Assembly: GCA_930367215.1 (NCBI GenBank)
Contig: OV884059.1
Coordinates: 7,030,945-7,094,944 of the forward strand
Direction of reading: 5' to 3'
DNA length: 64,000 nt
Source: Pollenia angustigena
Lineage: Eukaryota; Arthropoda; Insecta; Diptera; Polleniidae
Position 1 is the first letter of the stretch, and each line of letters starts with the position of its first letter. The position numbers and the translations under genes are program-made. Positions 33,381 to 44,690 of the stretch are shown piece after piece. Under the pieces are notes generated by a model. It was not told the origin of the DNA. It ran no database searches and saw only the letters and a program-made list of their open reading frames with translations.

Positions 33381-34742
33381 GGGGTGCAAATACTTAGGAC
33401 AAGCTTGAAGATTTTGTAAAGAAAGTAATAGATTTTATATTTCTGTTTTGTATAGCTTTAACAATTTTAAGTGAATTCTTTGTTTACCCTCGTTAAAAGC
33501 TGTAAACGCGTTATTTATTGCTGGCAAAAATTGTATGTTATCGACAAGCAATTTCTCTTGTTGCTTCCTACCAGTAATTGTTTACAACAAACGACAAATA
33601 AATACATGTTCTTATATTGCAGATATAACATAAAAGCACACACATACACACACTCCTAAAGAAGACAAGTTAACATGATAGAGGTTTAATAACAAGTATA
33701 CGCCACCATGTATTGCCACAAGTACCATCAATACCACCACCATCATGTTTATTACCTTCCTTAAAGGGAAATTCGATTTTATCTCTTCCCCTGTGCTTTT
33801 GTTAGTCTTGCTCTAAGGTTACATTTTTCCTGATTCTAATGGCTTTTCTATTACTATTGTTGTTCTTTATCCTTCAACAAAAATAATTTGCATAAATTAT
33901 TTGCTCTCATGCTTCTTGCTAGATTTAAATTTTCAATAAGTAATCAACCATCCGTCTTATAGACACGATATTAAAGATTATCTAGATTTCTTTTTAATTC
34001 GTTTGCTGAAATCTTCTTTTAACTCTAATGAAATATAACTCCACCACATTAGAAATTTTAAATTAAATCAAAATGATACATCTGTAAAAATGTTCCTGAC
34101 TTGTTGTTCAATCATTAAAAAAAACAATCAAATTTGTATTAAATATTACGCAATTTTTTCCGTGTTGTTTATCTTCTTTTAACTCGTTTTTTTAAGGATT
34201 TTATGCTAAACTAAATAAAAAATCTTTAAGCTGTAAATAATGTTCAAACTTAATGGATACTTAGGGAAAATTAATAATGAAATATAAAGAATATTAAAAG
34301 GATGCTTAATTGAAAGCATTAAAAAGGGGAATTGCAAAGAAATATTTTAACTAGGAAATAATTATTGTCTAAAGGGAAAACAGAGTATTAACTAGACCAT
34401 ATTCTGCCCTACAGTATTGATAAAAGACTTGAAAATACAGTCCACTAGTTAGACAATATAAGCATAAGTCCGAAGCATAGACTGTAAATTAGACTAAAGA
34501 TGAGACTAAAGCCTAAACTTAAAGCTTGATTTTATATACTGTAGGATATAGATTAAACAATAGCATAAAATAGAGACTATACCATAGTGTGAACTATAAA
34601 CTATCTGATATTTTTTTTTTTTATAAAAATAATTTTATTTGAAATTACAAACAGTTCGAACAATTTATTCACAATTAGTCACACAACAACAATTTAATTA
34701 GACATATGTACATTAACAATTTAATTAAATATATAAAACAAA
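33381..34742. other. AT-rich spacer with decayed AGACT tract
   Basis: Nothing gene-like. The interval 34395-34600 has irregular AGACTAAAG/TAGACTATA repeats resembling those at 15770 and 440. Confidence 0.4.
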
Positions 34743-35340
34743 CTAGCTGACCTGGCAAACGCTGTTTTGCCGTATAACTTATTTCTTTTTTCAGATGTTG
34801 CAGTATCTGCATGCAAAATTTTAAAAAAACCGGTAGCTAAAAAGATATAGGGATGGGAAGCTTTTACCCCTCCTGCTCTATTTCACGCCCTATTCCCTAT
34901 TTCCTTTCAGATATTACTGTGTTGGCATGTCAACTTTTAAGAAAACCGGTTGATTAGTTAAGAAAATATAAGGAGGAGGAGCTTTTACCCCTTTTGCCCT
35001 ATTTACCGCCCTTAATAACAAAAATGATAGACTATAGTTACTTCCAGATGTTACACTTTTTGCCTGCCAAATTTTAAGAAAATCTGTTGATTAGTTAAAA
35101 AGATATAAGGAGGAGGAGCTTTTACCCCTCTTGCCATATTTCACGCCCTATTCCCTATTTCTTTTTATATGTTACTGCGTCTGCGTGTCAAATTTTAAGA
35201 AAACCGGTTGTTTAGTTAAGAATATATGGGGAGGGGGAGCTTTTACCCTTCTTGGCCTATTTTACGCCAATTCTCATACCTAACAAATACGCATACGAAA
35301 TTTCATAAAAATCGGTCAAGCCGTTTCGGAGGAGTTCAAT
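34743..35340 (+). repeat. Dispersed repeat with AGCTGACCTGGCAAACGC head
   Basis: Begins CTAGCTGACCTGGCAAACGC then TGTTTTGCCGTATAA, and ends CATAAAAATCGGTCAAGCCG then TTTCGGAGGAGTTCAA. In between are four direct units of about 121-138 bp, each with AAATTTTAAGAAAACCGGTT, GATATAAGGAGGAGGAGC, TTTTACCCCTCTTGC and CACGCCCTATTCCCTATTTC. Head and tail are recognisable as a repeat type common in arthropod genomes, but I do not assign a class. Confidence 0.6.
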
Positions 35341-35367
35341 TTCAAGCACCGTGAAGCATCCAAGGCT

Positions 35368-35577
35368 CTATGACAACTCAAAAGCCTTCGCAAATTGAGC
35401 AATTGTTTCGCCCTCATCAGCCGATGTTGTCCCCGCGGTGACCAATAAAACAACATTTTTTTTGGGACTAAGCTCTTTACTCGTCCACATAACATTTGCA
35501 TTTAACAGAGAACCAGCGTTGGCAAAATTTTGTAACCAAAACAACAAACTTACGGAAAAAATGGCTAAAAATGGCTA
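35368..35577 (-). CDS. Orphan open frame of unknown function (fragment)
   Basis: A stop-to-stop minus-strand frame of 69 codons, lacking an early ATG. It contains FANAGSLLNANVMW, then SKELSPKKNVVLLVTAG and TTSADEGETIAQFAKAF, ending ELS and a stop. The composition is protein-like with hydrophobic beta-strand (VVLLVTAG) and helix-like segments, unusual for this AT-rich window. I do not recognise the family. Downstream it abuts the repeat at 34743-35340; upstream it runs into ATGGCTAAA repeats, so it may be an exon cut by repeats or part of an undescribed element. The other frame at 35316-35501 is its shadow. Confidence 0.3.
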
Positions 35578-35725
35578 AAAGTTTTGTTTTAAATAAAAAT
35601 TCATTTAAAAGAAAAACGGCAAAAAAATTTATGGCTAAACAAGTTGAAAAATGGCTAAAAAAAAATGGCTAATGGCTAAACTCACTTTTTAATGGCTAAA
35701 CAGGGTGAAAATGGCTAAATTGGCA
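35562..35725. repeat. ATGGCTAAA degenerate tandem
   Basis: About eight irregular copies of AAAATGGCTAAA. It gives alternate reading of MAK-type peptides but no gene. Confidence 0.7.
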
Positions 35726-35754
35726 ACACTGCAGAGAATAGTTATAGCGATTTC

Positions 35755-35840
35755 GGTAGCGTTGGCGGCGTGGTGTATTCGTAAAAGTGCTTGCCCACAA
35801 GACCAAGCACCCCAGGTTCGATCCCTGGCAGAGGACGAAA
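35755..35840 (+). pseudogene. tRNA-derived sequence (SINE head or tRNA relic)
   Basis: A-box-like TGGCGGCGTGG (35763-35773) and a strong B box GGTTCGATCC (35815-35824) inside a perfect T-arm (CCAGG-TTCGATC-CCTGG). The distance between boxes fits a tRNA gene. The acceptor stem is not convincing and no CCA-like tRNA end or T-run terminator follows directly, so a tRNA-derived SINE head is more likely. The ORF at 35696-36043 overlaps and is not real. Confidence 0.5.
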
Positions 35841-37185
35841 CGAAAAATGTTCTTTACGGTTTTTGAGTTTTTAAAATAATGTGGCCTTAACCCCCCTCCA
35901 AACAATCCATCCAAGAAGCCCCCTGAACACCCACCCTTTGAAAAAGAGGATAGCATAATTTCGTTTAAACAGATATATAATTCGATCTGCACATTTTGCT
36001 TAGAGACCCATACACAGCATAGTCCTTTCCTTACTCGGTGCAAAATTTCTTCCCTGGATCCAAAAATGTTATGTCAATGCTGCCTCCAGGTATTCGAATG
36101 AGTTAACAGATTCTATAAGAGATGATGTTAATATAAAATAATTTTCGTTTTTTTAACATAATTTTTGCATACCAGCTCTATTGTTATACTAATTGATCGA
36201 ATTTAGGTTTTAAAGCATGTGGGATATGATTGAATAGGCAGGTGTCATCTGCGTCATAGAGGACAGTAAGATTTCCCAGAAAACCCCAATGTTTTCCACT
36301 TGCATTTCTTAATGGACTATTAAATACTGCATCCATTGTGGCTTAAATGGACTACTTACAACATGGTGCAATGTACTGTAGTATGGGCCATGTTATAAGA
36401 AATAAACATGCCGTGCTGCCAACAACTGAATGATGTATAACTTTCTATAGTTAACAGTATAACACATCGGTAGCCCTGACGGTGTCCATTATTAATTGTT
36501 TATTTAAAAGTGAAAGTTTGTGAAATTTGTGGAAAATATGTAAAAAAATTAAAAATACCAAGTAAATATATTTTATAATAGCAATAATAGACTACAGTAC
36601 ACACCATAAAGGGCGATTAGTAAAATTAAAAAGAAAAATGCTTAAACTACCCCTTAAGTGTACTCCCTACTGTAGTAACATAGAGTACTTTTAAAACTAG
36701 TACTCCATGGAGTAGTTTAGGGACTACTTCGGTGGGTTATATGGTACCCTCCTAGGACATCGTAATGTTAAGTTTACCACCTTTTACCCATATATTTGGA
36801 GTACTGCTACTTCTTTATGGACTACTCTTTACATGCATGTATGGACTAGTCTCGTTATCTGCAGGGTAGTCATAATTATGTGCATGTAGTTGTAGTTGTA
36901 GCAGCAAAACACGAAGTTAAAATTTTAAGTAATTTTAAAAAGTTGCGTAGCGAGATTTTTATTTAACGATATCGGAATGGCAGCTTGATTTGATTTTCTT
37001 TGTTGTAATGTAAACAAAACAACAGTGGAACGTTGGCTATCGGCATTCACACAAATAATTTTATAGTGTATGTGTGTCGACATCGCTGCAGCAGAATTTT
37101 TCGCCCACAATAAAAGATTAAGATTTTTTAGAAAACTAAGTTGGGTTTTTTCTCTCAGTTTATATTCTAGCTTGTATTCTATGGC
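35841..37185. other. Spacer with AGTACT/GGACTACT repeats
   Basis: The part 36250-36860 has repeated GGACTACTT and AGTACTCCATGGAGTAG motifs, possibly a decayed hairpin element without clear ends. The ORF at 36925-37110 has no domain. Confidence 0.35.
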
Positions 37186-37694
37186 TTAAAGGGCATAATA
37201 AACCTCAAAAATGGCTTGGCAAACATGTCAAAATTTTACGTTTGTGCAAATATTTTGTGTTGTCACTTGCGGTGTTTGCTGTTTGGACAAACATTTGAAG
37301 CAATGTTTGTAGAAATATTAAAAATTTTTAATATTTGGCAAACATGTTGGATATTTGTCAAACTTTTTGTGGCGTCTAATGCTAAATGTATTCAATTCAA
37401 TTAATTTTTAATGTTAAATAAAATTGTTTTTAGTAGTATTGCTTGCCACAAAACAGCTCGTTGTTTAAATCACTTTTTATTTTAAATTTTTTGCTTTATT
37501 TTATAATTTCTTCTGCGTTTTAAGAAAAAAGGAACCAAATTGCCGCTGCACTATTGGCATCTGCATTCATTGAAAACAAAACAAAAATAAAAATTAATGT
37601 TTGTGCGGAGAATATTTGTGATGTTTATTGGCAAACCCCAAACGGAAACAATGTGTGTTTGCCAAGCATTTTGTGTGGTATATTATGCCCTTAA
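37186..37694. mobile_element. MITE with GGGCATAATA ends and possible TTAA flank
   Basis: Left GGGCATAATAAACCTCAAAA then ATGGCTTGGCAAACATG; right, in reverse, GGGCATAATATACCACACAA then AATGCTTGGCAAACACA. The inverted repeats are about 40 bp. TTAA flanks the right end directly (37691-37694) and the left end with one extra A (37186-37189), so TTAA (piggyBac-type) is possible but not certain. The ORF at 37216-37404 is internal noise. Confidence 0.65.
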
Positions 37695-39316
37695 TGTATA
37701 GTGACAACTGTGTTGTAGATGGTAGTATAGAGAGAGGCTAGACTTCCTTTTGTATCTCTAATTTTTCCATTGCACTTTGATCATAACGGAAACTAATTTT
37801 CTGTTCTGAAAATTTAAAAATGTCTGTTAACTAAAGTTTTTATCGAAGCACTTTTATTTTGTTTTGTTTTATATGATTTAGCTCTAAAAGTAATTTACAA
37901 ACTGAAGCAAAACAAAAGGGCAAGGGGAAAAACTGCTGCGACATTGTAATTATTTGGAAACAACAGACATGTAACATTAACAAACAATGTAAAAAATGAA
38001 ACTAACTGAAATTTCTAAAAAAAAAAACAATCAATAAAATTAGAAACAAAAACCACTATAAACTTCAAACTTTTTTTGTAAAAATAAAAATAAAAACACA
38101 GACTGTTAGGCAAACATTGAACATCAGCATCAAATTGCAAAGGATCTCGAGTTGGTGTAAACACATACCCATACTTACACACAAATCTACCCATAACCGG
38201 TTTTAAGTGTTGTAAATGTATAGGAGTATTAAAACAGCAAAAACAATATATGTACTTTGTTTTTTTATTTATACCAACAACAACAGCAAACCTCAAAAAA
38301 GCGGAAATAAAAACGTGTGTATGTTAAAGGGCGTTCATTCACCATTTATAAGTTTTTTTTCTTGTTCCAAATTTTTCATTTTATTTATTTATTCTTTTTT
38401 TTAATCTGGACTTAATATTTCATTCTATTCAGACATTGTTGCTGCTTCCTTAAGCCACGTTGTATTTTTCATTGTACAATAAGTTTTTGTAATAAAAATT
38501 ACATAACAAGACTTTATTATAATAGAAATAACTTGTACTTACATGGCAAAGAAAAATGGCAACTGAAAGCAGCAAGCACAACAAATTATGAAAAATTAAC
38601 CTTTTTAATTTCGTTTTTTTCTGAAATGGTAAATTTTGTTTTACAACTGTCAGTTAAACAGATAAAGAAAATCTAAGAAAAAAAAACATTACAATAAATT
38701 TAACTTTTAAGAAAATGGCCACCAAATGAAATAAAAACATAAATAAATTCTAACTGAAAATATGTCTATACTAACGGAGGCATAGAAAAATATACATACC
38801 AATCACTGACCTCTACCCTTATCATAATTTGTATGTATGTATGTACATGCATAACTTTAGTTTGTGCTTATCACAGACTTTAATTATTTTAAAAAAATGC
38901 ATTTGTCTAGGATTATGCTTGTCTTGTGTTTTATAAAGGGTTTTTAAATTAAAACTTCCAAATTTTTACAGCTAAAAGCGGCCATATTATTGAAGCGAAA
39001 TCTTTCGAATTGGCTGTCATGAATTCAGTGTGCTTCCCCAAATCATCATAAAGGTGTATAGTGTTCAACAACAGGTGCACATGATAAGGTTTTAAAATAT
39101 ACTTAACTGACTCTTATTTTGATCCAAAAATTATTTTCAGAAATGAGGTCATTTTTTAAAGTATTGAGACTCGACAAACTAAACTGTTGAATCGCGGACA
39201 CTTCGAATCCATAAGATCTAAGAGTGTTTAAAATATCCCAAAAAAACTATCACGGGCAACGATCAGCGCTAAAATTCAATCATAAATAAATTCTTTTGAC
39301 CTAAATTGGATGTGTT
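37695..39316. other. AT-rich spacer
   Basis: No gene recognised. ORFs at 38015-38296 and 38216-38404 have no domain. Simple GTATGTATGTAT at 38831-38845. Confidence 0.4.
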
Positions 39317-40290
39317 TACCAGATATTTTCAGCCACTATCCGCGCAAAATCCAGTCACATGATTATCAAAGATATTGTCCCGAGCGAACCATGTTAATAT
39401 AATAGATCCCCTTCATATAAAGTAATAGGACCTGATATATTCAGCCACTTTCCGCGCAAAATTTAGTTACATGACTATCGATAATATTGTCCCGAGCAAA
39501 CCATGTTAATATAATAGATCCCTGCATATAAAGTAGTAGGACCTGAATTTTTGAGCCACTATCCGCGCAAAATTTAGCTATTCAGCCACTGTTCGCGCCA
39601 AATCCAGTCACATGACTATCGAAAAAATTGTCCCGAGCGGACTATTTTAATATAATATATCCCCTTCAAATAAAGTAAAAGGACCGGATATATTCAGCCA
39701 CTACCCGCGCAAAATTTAGTTACATCACTATCGATGATATTGTCCCAAGCGAACCATGTTTATATAATAGCGCCCATTCATGTAAAGTAATAGGATCTGA
39801 TTTATTCAGCCACTGTCCGCGCAAAATCCAGTCACAGGACTGTCGATGATATTGTCCCGTGTGAACCATGTTAATAAAATAGATCCTATTCATATAAAGT
39901 AATAGGACCTCATATATTCAGCCACTATCCGCGCAAAATTTAGTTACATGACTATCGATGTTATTGTCCCGAGCAAACCATGTTACTATAATAGATCCCA
40001 TTTATATAAAGTAATAAAACCTGATACATTCAGCCACTACCCGCGCAAAATTTAGTTACATGACTATCGATGATATTGTTCCGAGCGAACCATGTTAATA
40101 AATAGATCCCCTTCATATAAAGTAATAGGACCTGATACATTCAGCCACTATCCGCGCAAAATTTAGTTACATGACTATCGATGATATTGTCCTGAGCGAA
40201 CCATGTTAATAAATAGATCCCCTTCATATAAAGTAATAGGACCTGCAATTTTCAGCCACTATCCGCACAAAATCCAGTCACAAGACTAGT
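39317..40290. repeat. Tandem array, unit about 112 bp, eight to nine copies
   Basis: Each unit reads TTCAGCCACTATCCGCGCAA, AATTTAGTTACATGACTATC, GATGATATTGTCCCGAGCGA, ACCATGTTAATATAATAGAT and CCCCTTCATATAAAGTAATA, then GGACCTGA. One unit is truncated at about 39545-39575. CpG-containing CCGCGCAAAAT and CCCGAGCG cores stay conserved while the rest drifts. A partial isolated copy is at 61993-62060. Confidence 0.9.
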
Positions 40291-42299
40291 CTATAGACTC
40301 TTATCTAGTCTCTCCTAAAAACAAGTCTACTATATCGTAAAATGTTTGTTTTGTGAAGCTTAAATATTTGCTACAACACATACACCAGTCTTGTTCTCTA
40401 ATAACTGTTCCTTTCAAAATCTGTCACAAATTTCAACAGCTCCCATAAATATTAGCAAACACTTTTTTTCTCAGGATATTTTCCTTTTTTTTTCTTTTAA
40501 CCAACACCCCCATGTTTTGTGCAACGAATTAATATAAAAACTAGAAGAAAAGTAATTTGTTTCGGTTATTTCTTTTACACAATTGTGAACAATAAATGTT
40601 TGAAATTTATGAAAGCAACGCGAGATGAAAAAGTTTAATAAGTTTAAGAGTGTAAATGATGTATGATTTATGACAAGTTTTCTTTTAATTTTAAGTACTT
40701 TTTTCTTCTCTTTTTCTTTTTATTTCCTTTCTATTGGCCCTGAAAGGCAGAGAGTGCAAAGAAAAGAAAAACAGATTTATGGTTACAGTTAAAGTTGAAT
40801 TGCGAGGGTAGCTGCAAATGTAGGCAGAGATCCTTTAAAGTTCTGTGTTAACAGTTTCAAGAGTTCAAACAAATTTTTTTTTCCGACCTCGTTTAATAAA
40901 CTTGAGTTTAAGTTTTGGTTGTCAACAGTTGAAATTTAGGAATTGGTTTTTCTTATTTTCTTTTGTAGGTTAATTATGTTGCTGGCAGCAATAATGTCAC
41001 AAATAATTCAAAAAAATTAAAATTCTTTTAACCTTTTAAACCGCAAAAATATCGAAGGACAAGTAATTCTAGTCATGGAAATGAAATACTTTTAAAAGTA
41101 TTTTCTACAAACAATTGTAGTTTAATTGAACTGTTGGTTTTCAATTGAAATTTTTGATGTTTTTAAATTAAACTTAAGTTATCAAATTTAATTTAATTTA
41201 AGTTCATTAAGTTTAATTTGCATTAAATTATTTTTATGAAGGAAGAAATTTTTATCATCAGAATTCTTTGCAGTCCTACTGTTTGCGTCACTGCGGTGGC
41301 TGACAGTCTAAAGTCAAACATCAATCTATATTATAGACTAGCAGCCGCCTTAGTGGCGCAAACTGTAGAACTGCAAGAAATTCTGATGATGGGAATGTGG
41401 TTGTTTCCGAAACATGAAAATTCGACCCGCGATCGAGCCGGTATTCAGTCAAGAAAATTTAGAATTTTCAAAAAAAATGTTTTTAATTAATTTTATTTTG
41501 TAAGATTCCTTTCTTTATAAAAATAATTTAATTAAAATTTAATTTAATGAACTTAAGCCCAATTTAAAAATTTCAATTAAAAAGCAACAGTTGAATAAAA
41601 TCACAATTGTTATTTTAGTTTATTAAAAAAAATTTTATTCAAATACTCATATTTCAATTCAAACTTCTTTCCATTAATAACCATCATCAATTTCTTTTCT
41701 CAGGTATGAAATTACATTAACTAATTTGGATATTCCTTGAAATCCTTTAGTAACTAAAATATTTACTACTCCTTAGTTAGGGAAGCATGTCTTTTGCTTA
41801 AAGTTTCTTAAAAGATAAAATTCTTAAATGAAAATAATTAAGAAAATTCCTTAAATTTCTTATAAAATGTTAATTGTTTTAAATCGTTTATCAAAATTTA
41901 TGAAAGGTGTTGGTTGTTTGAATAAATAATAATAATCCTTTTTCTCTTAACTTCTAACTTTCGGCTTAATATTTCTAATTAATGTCTTAAGCACTTAACT
42001 ACAAATAACTTCCAGTAGTTACTAACAAATAAACTATGAAATATTTCTTACATTAAGACAGACATTTTAAAGAGTGAAATCGAATAATTATGTTTTTGTT
42101 TGGCTTATTTTGAACGGATAAAATTTAAATTTATTTAAAGCGCAAAAGTCATCACCCTATCGGAGGATTCTATAAGTTTAGCAAATGGCGGTAAATGACA
42201 CTTCTGCTCTGACATTTGTGAAGTTAACAGAACGTTAAACTCCTCAAGAAAGTGGAATATATCTTCGATTAAATCTCAACGACGAAGAAGAAGAGTGTT
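40291..42299. other. AT-rich spacer with one tRNA-like patch
   Basis: At 41350-41430 an AGTGGCGCAAACTG A-box-like motif and an AAATTCGACCC B-box-like motif suggest a weak tRNA-derived relic (the ORF at 41236-41490 spans it). The rest, including TTAAATTTAATTT simple stretches near 41160-41240 and 41530-41600, is unremarkable. Confidence 0.35.
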
Positions 42300-42730
42300 C
42301 ATCGTGACAAGGCTCATTTCCATCTCTGTGGATACGTGAATTAGCAGAATTATCGCTTCTGGGGTACCAAAAGTCCACATATGTTACACGAAGAGTCATT
42401 ACATCGACTAAAAATTACTGTATGGTGTGGTTTTTCGCTGGAGGCATCACCAGGCCTTATTTTTTTGAAAACGCCGTGACCCAAATGACTACTGTGAACT
42501 GCGAGTGCAACAGAGCCATGATCAACGACTTTCTCCCAACTCAACTATGTGGAGTATATGTGGCTTCAGCACGATGAAGCAATGGCGCATAGTGCAGCAC
42601 CTTCAACAGAAATTCTCAGGGATGCTTTTTTGGGTCACATAATCTCTGCTTTGTGCGGTTTGCACTGGCTGGCAAAATCGGCAGACTTAACCTATCTAGA
42701 CATATTTAAGTAGGGTTTCTTGAAGTCACA
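42300..42730 (+). pseudogene. Tc1/mariner (IS630-type) transposase remnant
   Basis: Plus-strand frames give AHFHLCGYVN, a stop, QNYRFWGTKSPH, LKITVWCGFS, then GLIFF and ENAVTQMTTVN after a frameshift, NRAMINDFLPTQL, WLQHDEAMAHSA and DLTYLDIF. This is the fixed order of an insect DDE transposase of the IS630-Tc1-mariner group (known pattern: HLDGYVNKQN.R.W, VTVWCG, FFEN, MLNDFL, WFQQDGATCHTA, DLTPLDYFLWG). Asp-to-Cys change in HL[D]G, altered QDGA and TPLD, an internal stop and frameshifts show long inactivity. The N-terminal DNA-binding part is not recognisable. The minus-strand ORF at 42350-42544 is its shadow. Confidence 0.75.
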
Positions 42731-42859
42731 AGAGAATATCCGTCAGGAATGCGGGAACCAATCGCCTTAAGTTATCGTAAGAGTGATGGAAAATTCTATA
42801 AATCAGGTCCGTTTGGTTATCTCTTCTTGCGGTGGTCGATATCTGTTTTTCTACTAAAG

Positions 42860-43410
42860 AACGTCCCCCGGTTGAATGTAGGGATCATCTAAAGGATAAT
42901 TCACCTGCTGGTCTGACATCCTCAGGGAAAATCAGTTGCAGTCGGTAACTGGTATTAGGCCAACATCTAAAATTCACAGATCTGATGAGGCCTGTACGAT
43001 CTCATGCTATCGCTGTCTGTCTGTCTGCTACTAAAAAAAATCAGTAGCACCCGTTGATACAGCACCGGACTGACTGTTGGTTGATATCTCTATAAATAAG
43101 CTTTTTGCTGGAAGAAATATGCTTCTTGTGGGAGTCCGCTTTCAGGAAGATCAAAACTTTCGCTTTTCCGTTGACAAATACTTTCAGAGATAACGTTGTG
43201 GTCGTGGCTTACTACCTAAAGTCACAGAAAAGGATATTCACAAAATTTCACTAGAGGGCGAATTTTCACCACATGTGGAAGAGTTCGGCCTTAGGGAGGC
43301 CAAGGTGCGGTTGCTTCTCCATAGATACTGCTAGCATTTTTCAAAAGCAGTAGATATTAGATAGCTGTAGCTCCTAAACAAGAAGCGAGTGTATAAAGCC
43401 TACTATGGAG
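42860..43410. repeat. Unclassified repeat, copy 2
   Basis: Direct-orientation paralogue of 9575-10085, about 60-70 percent similar by eye, with small insertions (CTGTCTGTCTGTCTGC near 43013). Its neighbour on the right is again a mariner fossil, so the two copies share a larger arrangement rather than two independent insertions. Confidence 0.6.
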
Positions 43411-43499
43411 TATCCATGTAAAAGAAACTTTTGCGGCACCTTATATAAGTTTTTTTCACTTCTGACAACATATGCATTCTAAGCCCAAGAACTGCTTTT

Positions 43500-44175
43500 T
43501 TGGTTTTTTCTTATTGAATGCCAAAAATAATCAATAATCTTCAGCGAGGCCTATCATTCTGAGTCAGGCAAAACAATTCTAAAGAGGATGGGGCAAGATC
43601 CTAAGTTTAAGACAGACAAGGAAAACTATTTTCGAACCAGGTCTTGCAGCATGTGACTGATTGTTGTCATGATGGAATATAACGGCTGTATGTTTTCTTG
43701 ACTTTTTTGGGTAATGTTGTTAAAAACAAATCAATTGTTTTCAGTGTTTCAGTACCCTAAGATCTTCTGTCCCAATATCAGTTCCTCAAAACAGCTAGGA
43801 TCCCACCTGGTCTGATCAAAACTAGAGCATTTCCTTGGCTCCATGGGCATTTAAATTAAGCATTAATTCGGCTTTCTTACACCTCGGATTGTTATAATGG
43901 TTCTTATTTTTCATCGTCAGTAATGATTATCTAAAAAGTACTTTATCTAAAGGTAAACACTAAGCATTTTGGGAATGCAAAATAATCTTTAGACGTTTCT
44001 CTGCTTCAACTCATATGGCAGTAAATTTTCTTTGGATGGGTCTCTCGATTTCAACTAACACAGCACCAAATTTCCTTGCCTTTGGATGCATCTGACTACA
44101 GAAAAAGTTTTGAATTTACGGCTTGAACAACTTTCAATAATTTTGCAAGTTCTCTTAAAGTGTGAAAACAATCTT
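43500..44175 (-). pseudogene. mariner transposase remnant
   Basis: Minus strand, high to low coordinates: LRELAKLLKV (about 44160-44120), PYELKQRNV (about 44010), ITDDEK with the first catalytic Asp (about 43915), AHGAKEML (about 43845), a DNNQSHAA stretch corresponding to HDNAxPHxA with the second Asp (about 43665), and ILPHPL (about 43585). This is full mariner order (HTH, ELK.RDVERR, TGDEK, HGKKVML, HDNARPH, LPHPPYSPDLAP). Many stops and frameshifts are present. It is the better-preserved counterpart of 10140-10425. Confidence 0.65.
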
Positions 44176-44449
44176 TAAATCTTTTTGTGAGGAAACTGGG
44201 CAGGTTTTGTCTATATTATAAAAATTACCACTCTTGACCTGAACAAACACAATCTCGTGCATTGACATCAATAGGGAATAATAGAGATTAGCTGCATCGG
44301 TAGGCACTCAACCATATAAAAGCTATTAAAGACCCAAACCTTAACGGGCCTATGCTTCTTGTAAAAGAAACAAAGATATATGTTGACATGTGTGAAGGTT
44401 ATGCCATGTATTGTAGATCATGGATTTTGAAGTTATACATTTACTATAG
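44176..44449. other. Spacer
   Basis: Nothing recognised. Confidence 0.3.
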
Positions 44450-44690
44450 GCTTCTCTATATATTAGGTTCTAGTTTCTAGTGGAGCCTAAAGAAGAGTCT
44501 CATAGTCTAATTTAGAGTCCAGGCTTTAATTTAGTTTTAAGTCCGGTCTATAGTCTTATTATAGTTAAGCCAATAGACCAGTTTATAGTACACCCCATAG
44601 TCTACACTTCAGCCTGTAGTTTAGTATATTTTATAGTCTATACTCCATCCTATTATCTAGTCTTTAGTCTTTTATCTTTTTATAGGGAGC
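44450..44690. repeat. Degenerate TAGTCTAATTTAG tract
   Basis: Irregular TAGTCTA/GTCTATAGTC repeats related to the array at 32050-32480. Confidence 0.5.

Noticed and set aside
39317..40290. Possible coding repeat protein
   Set aside because: Unit length varies between about 109 and 113 bp, so no frame is kept, and all frames contain stops.
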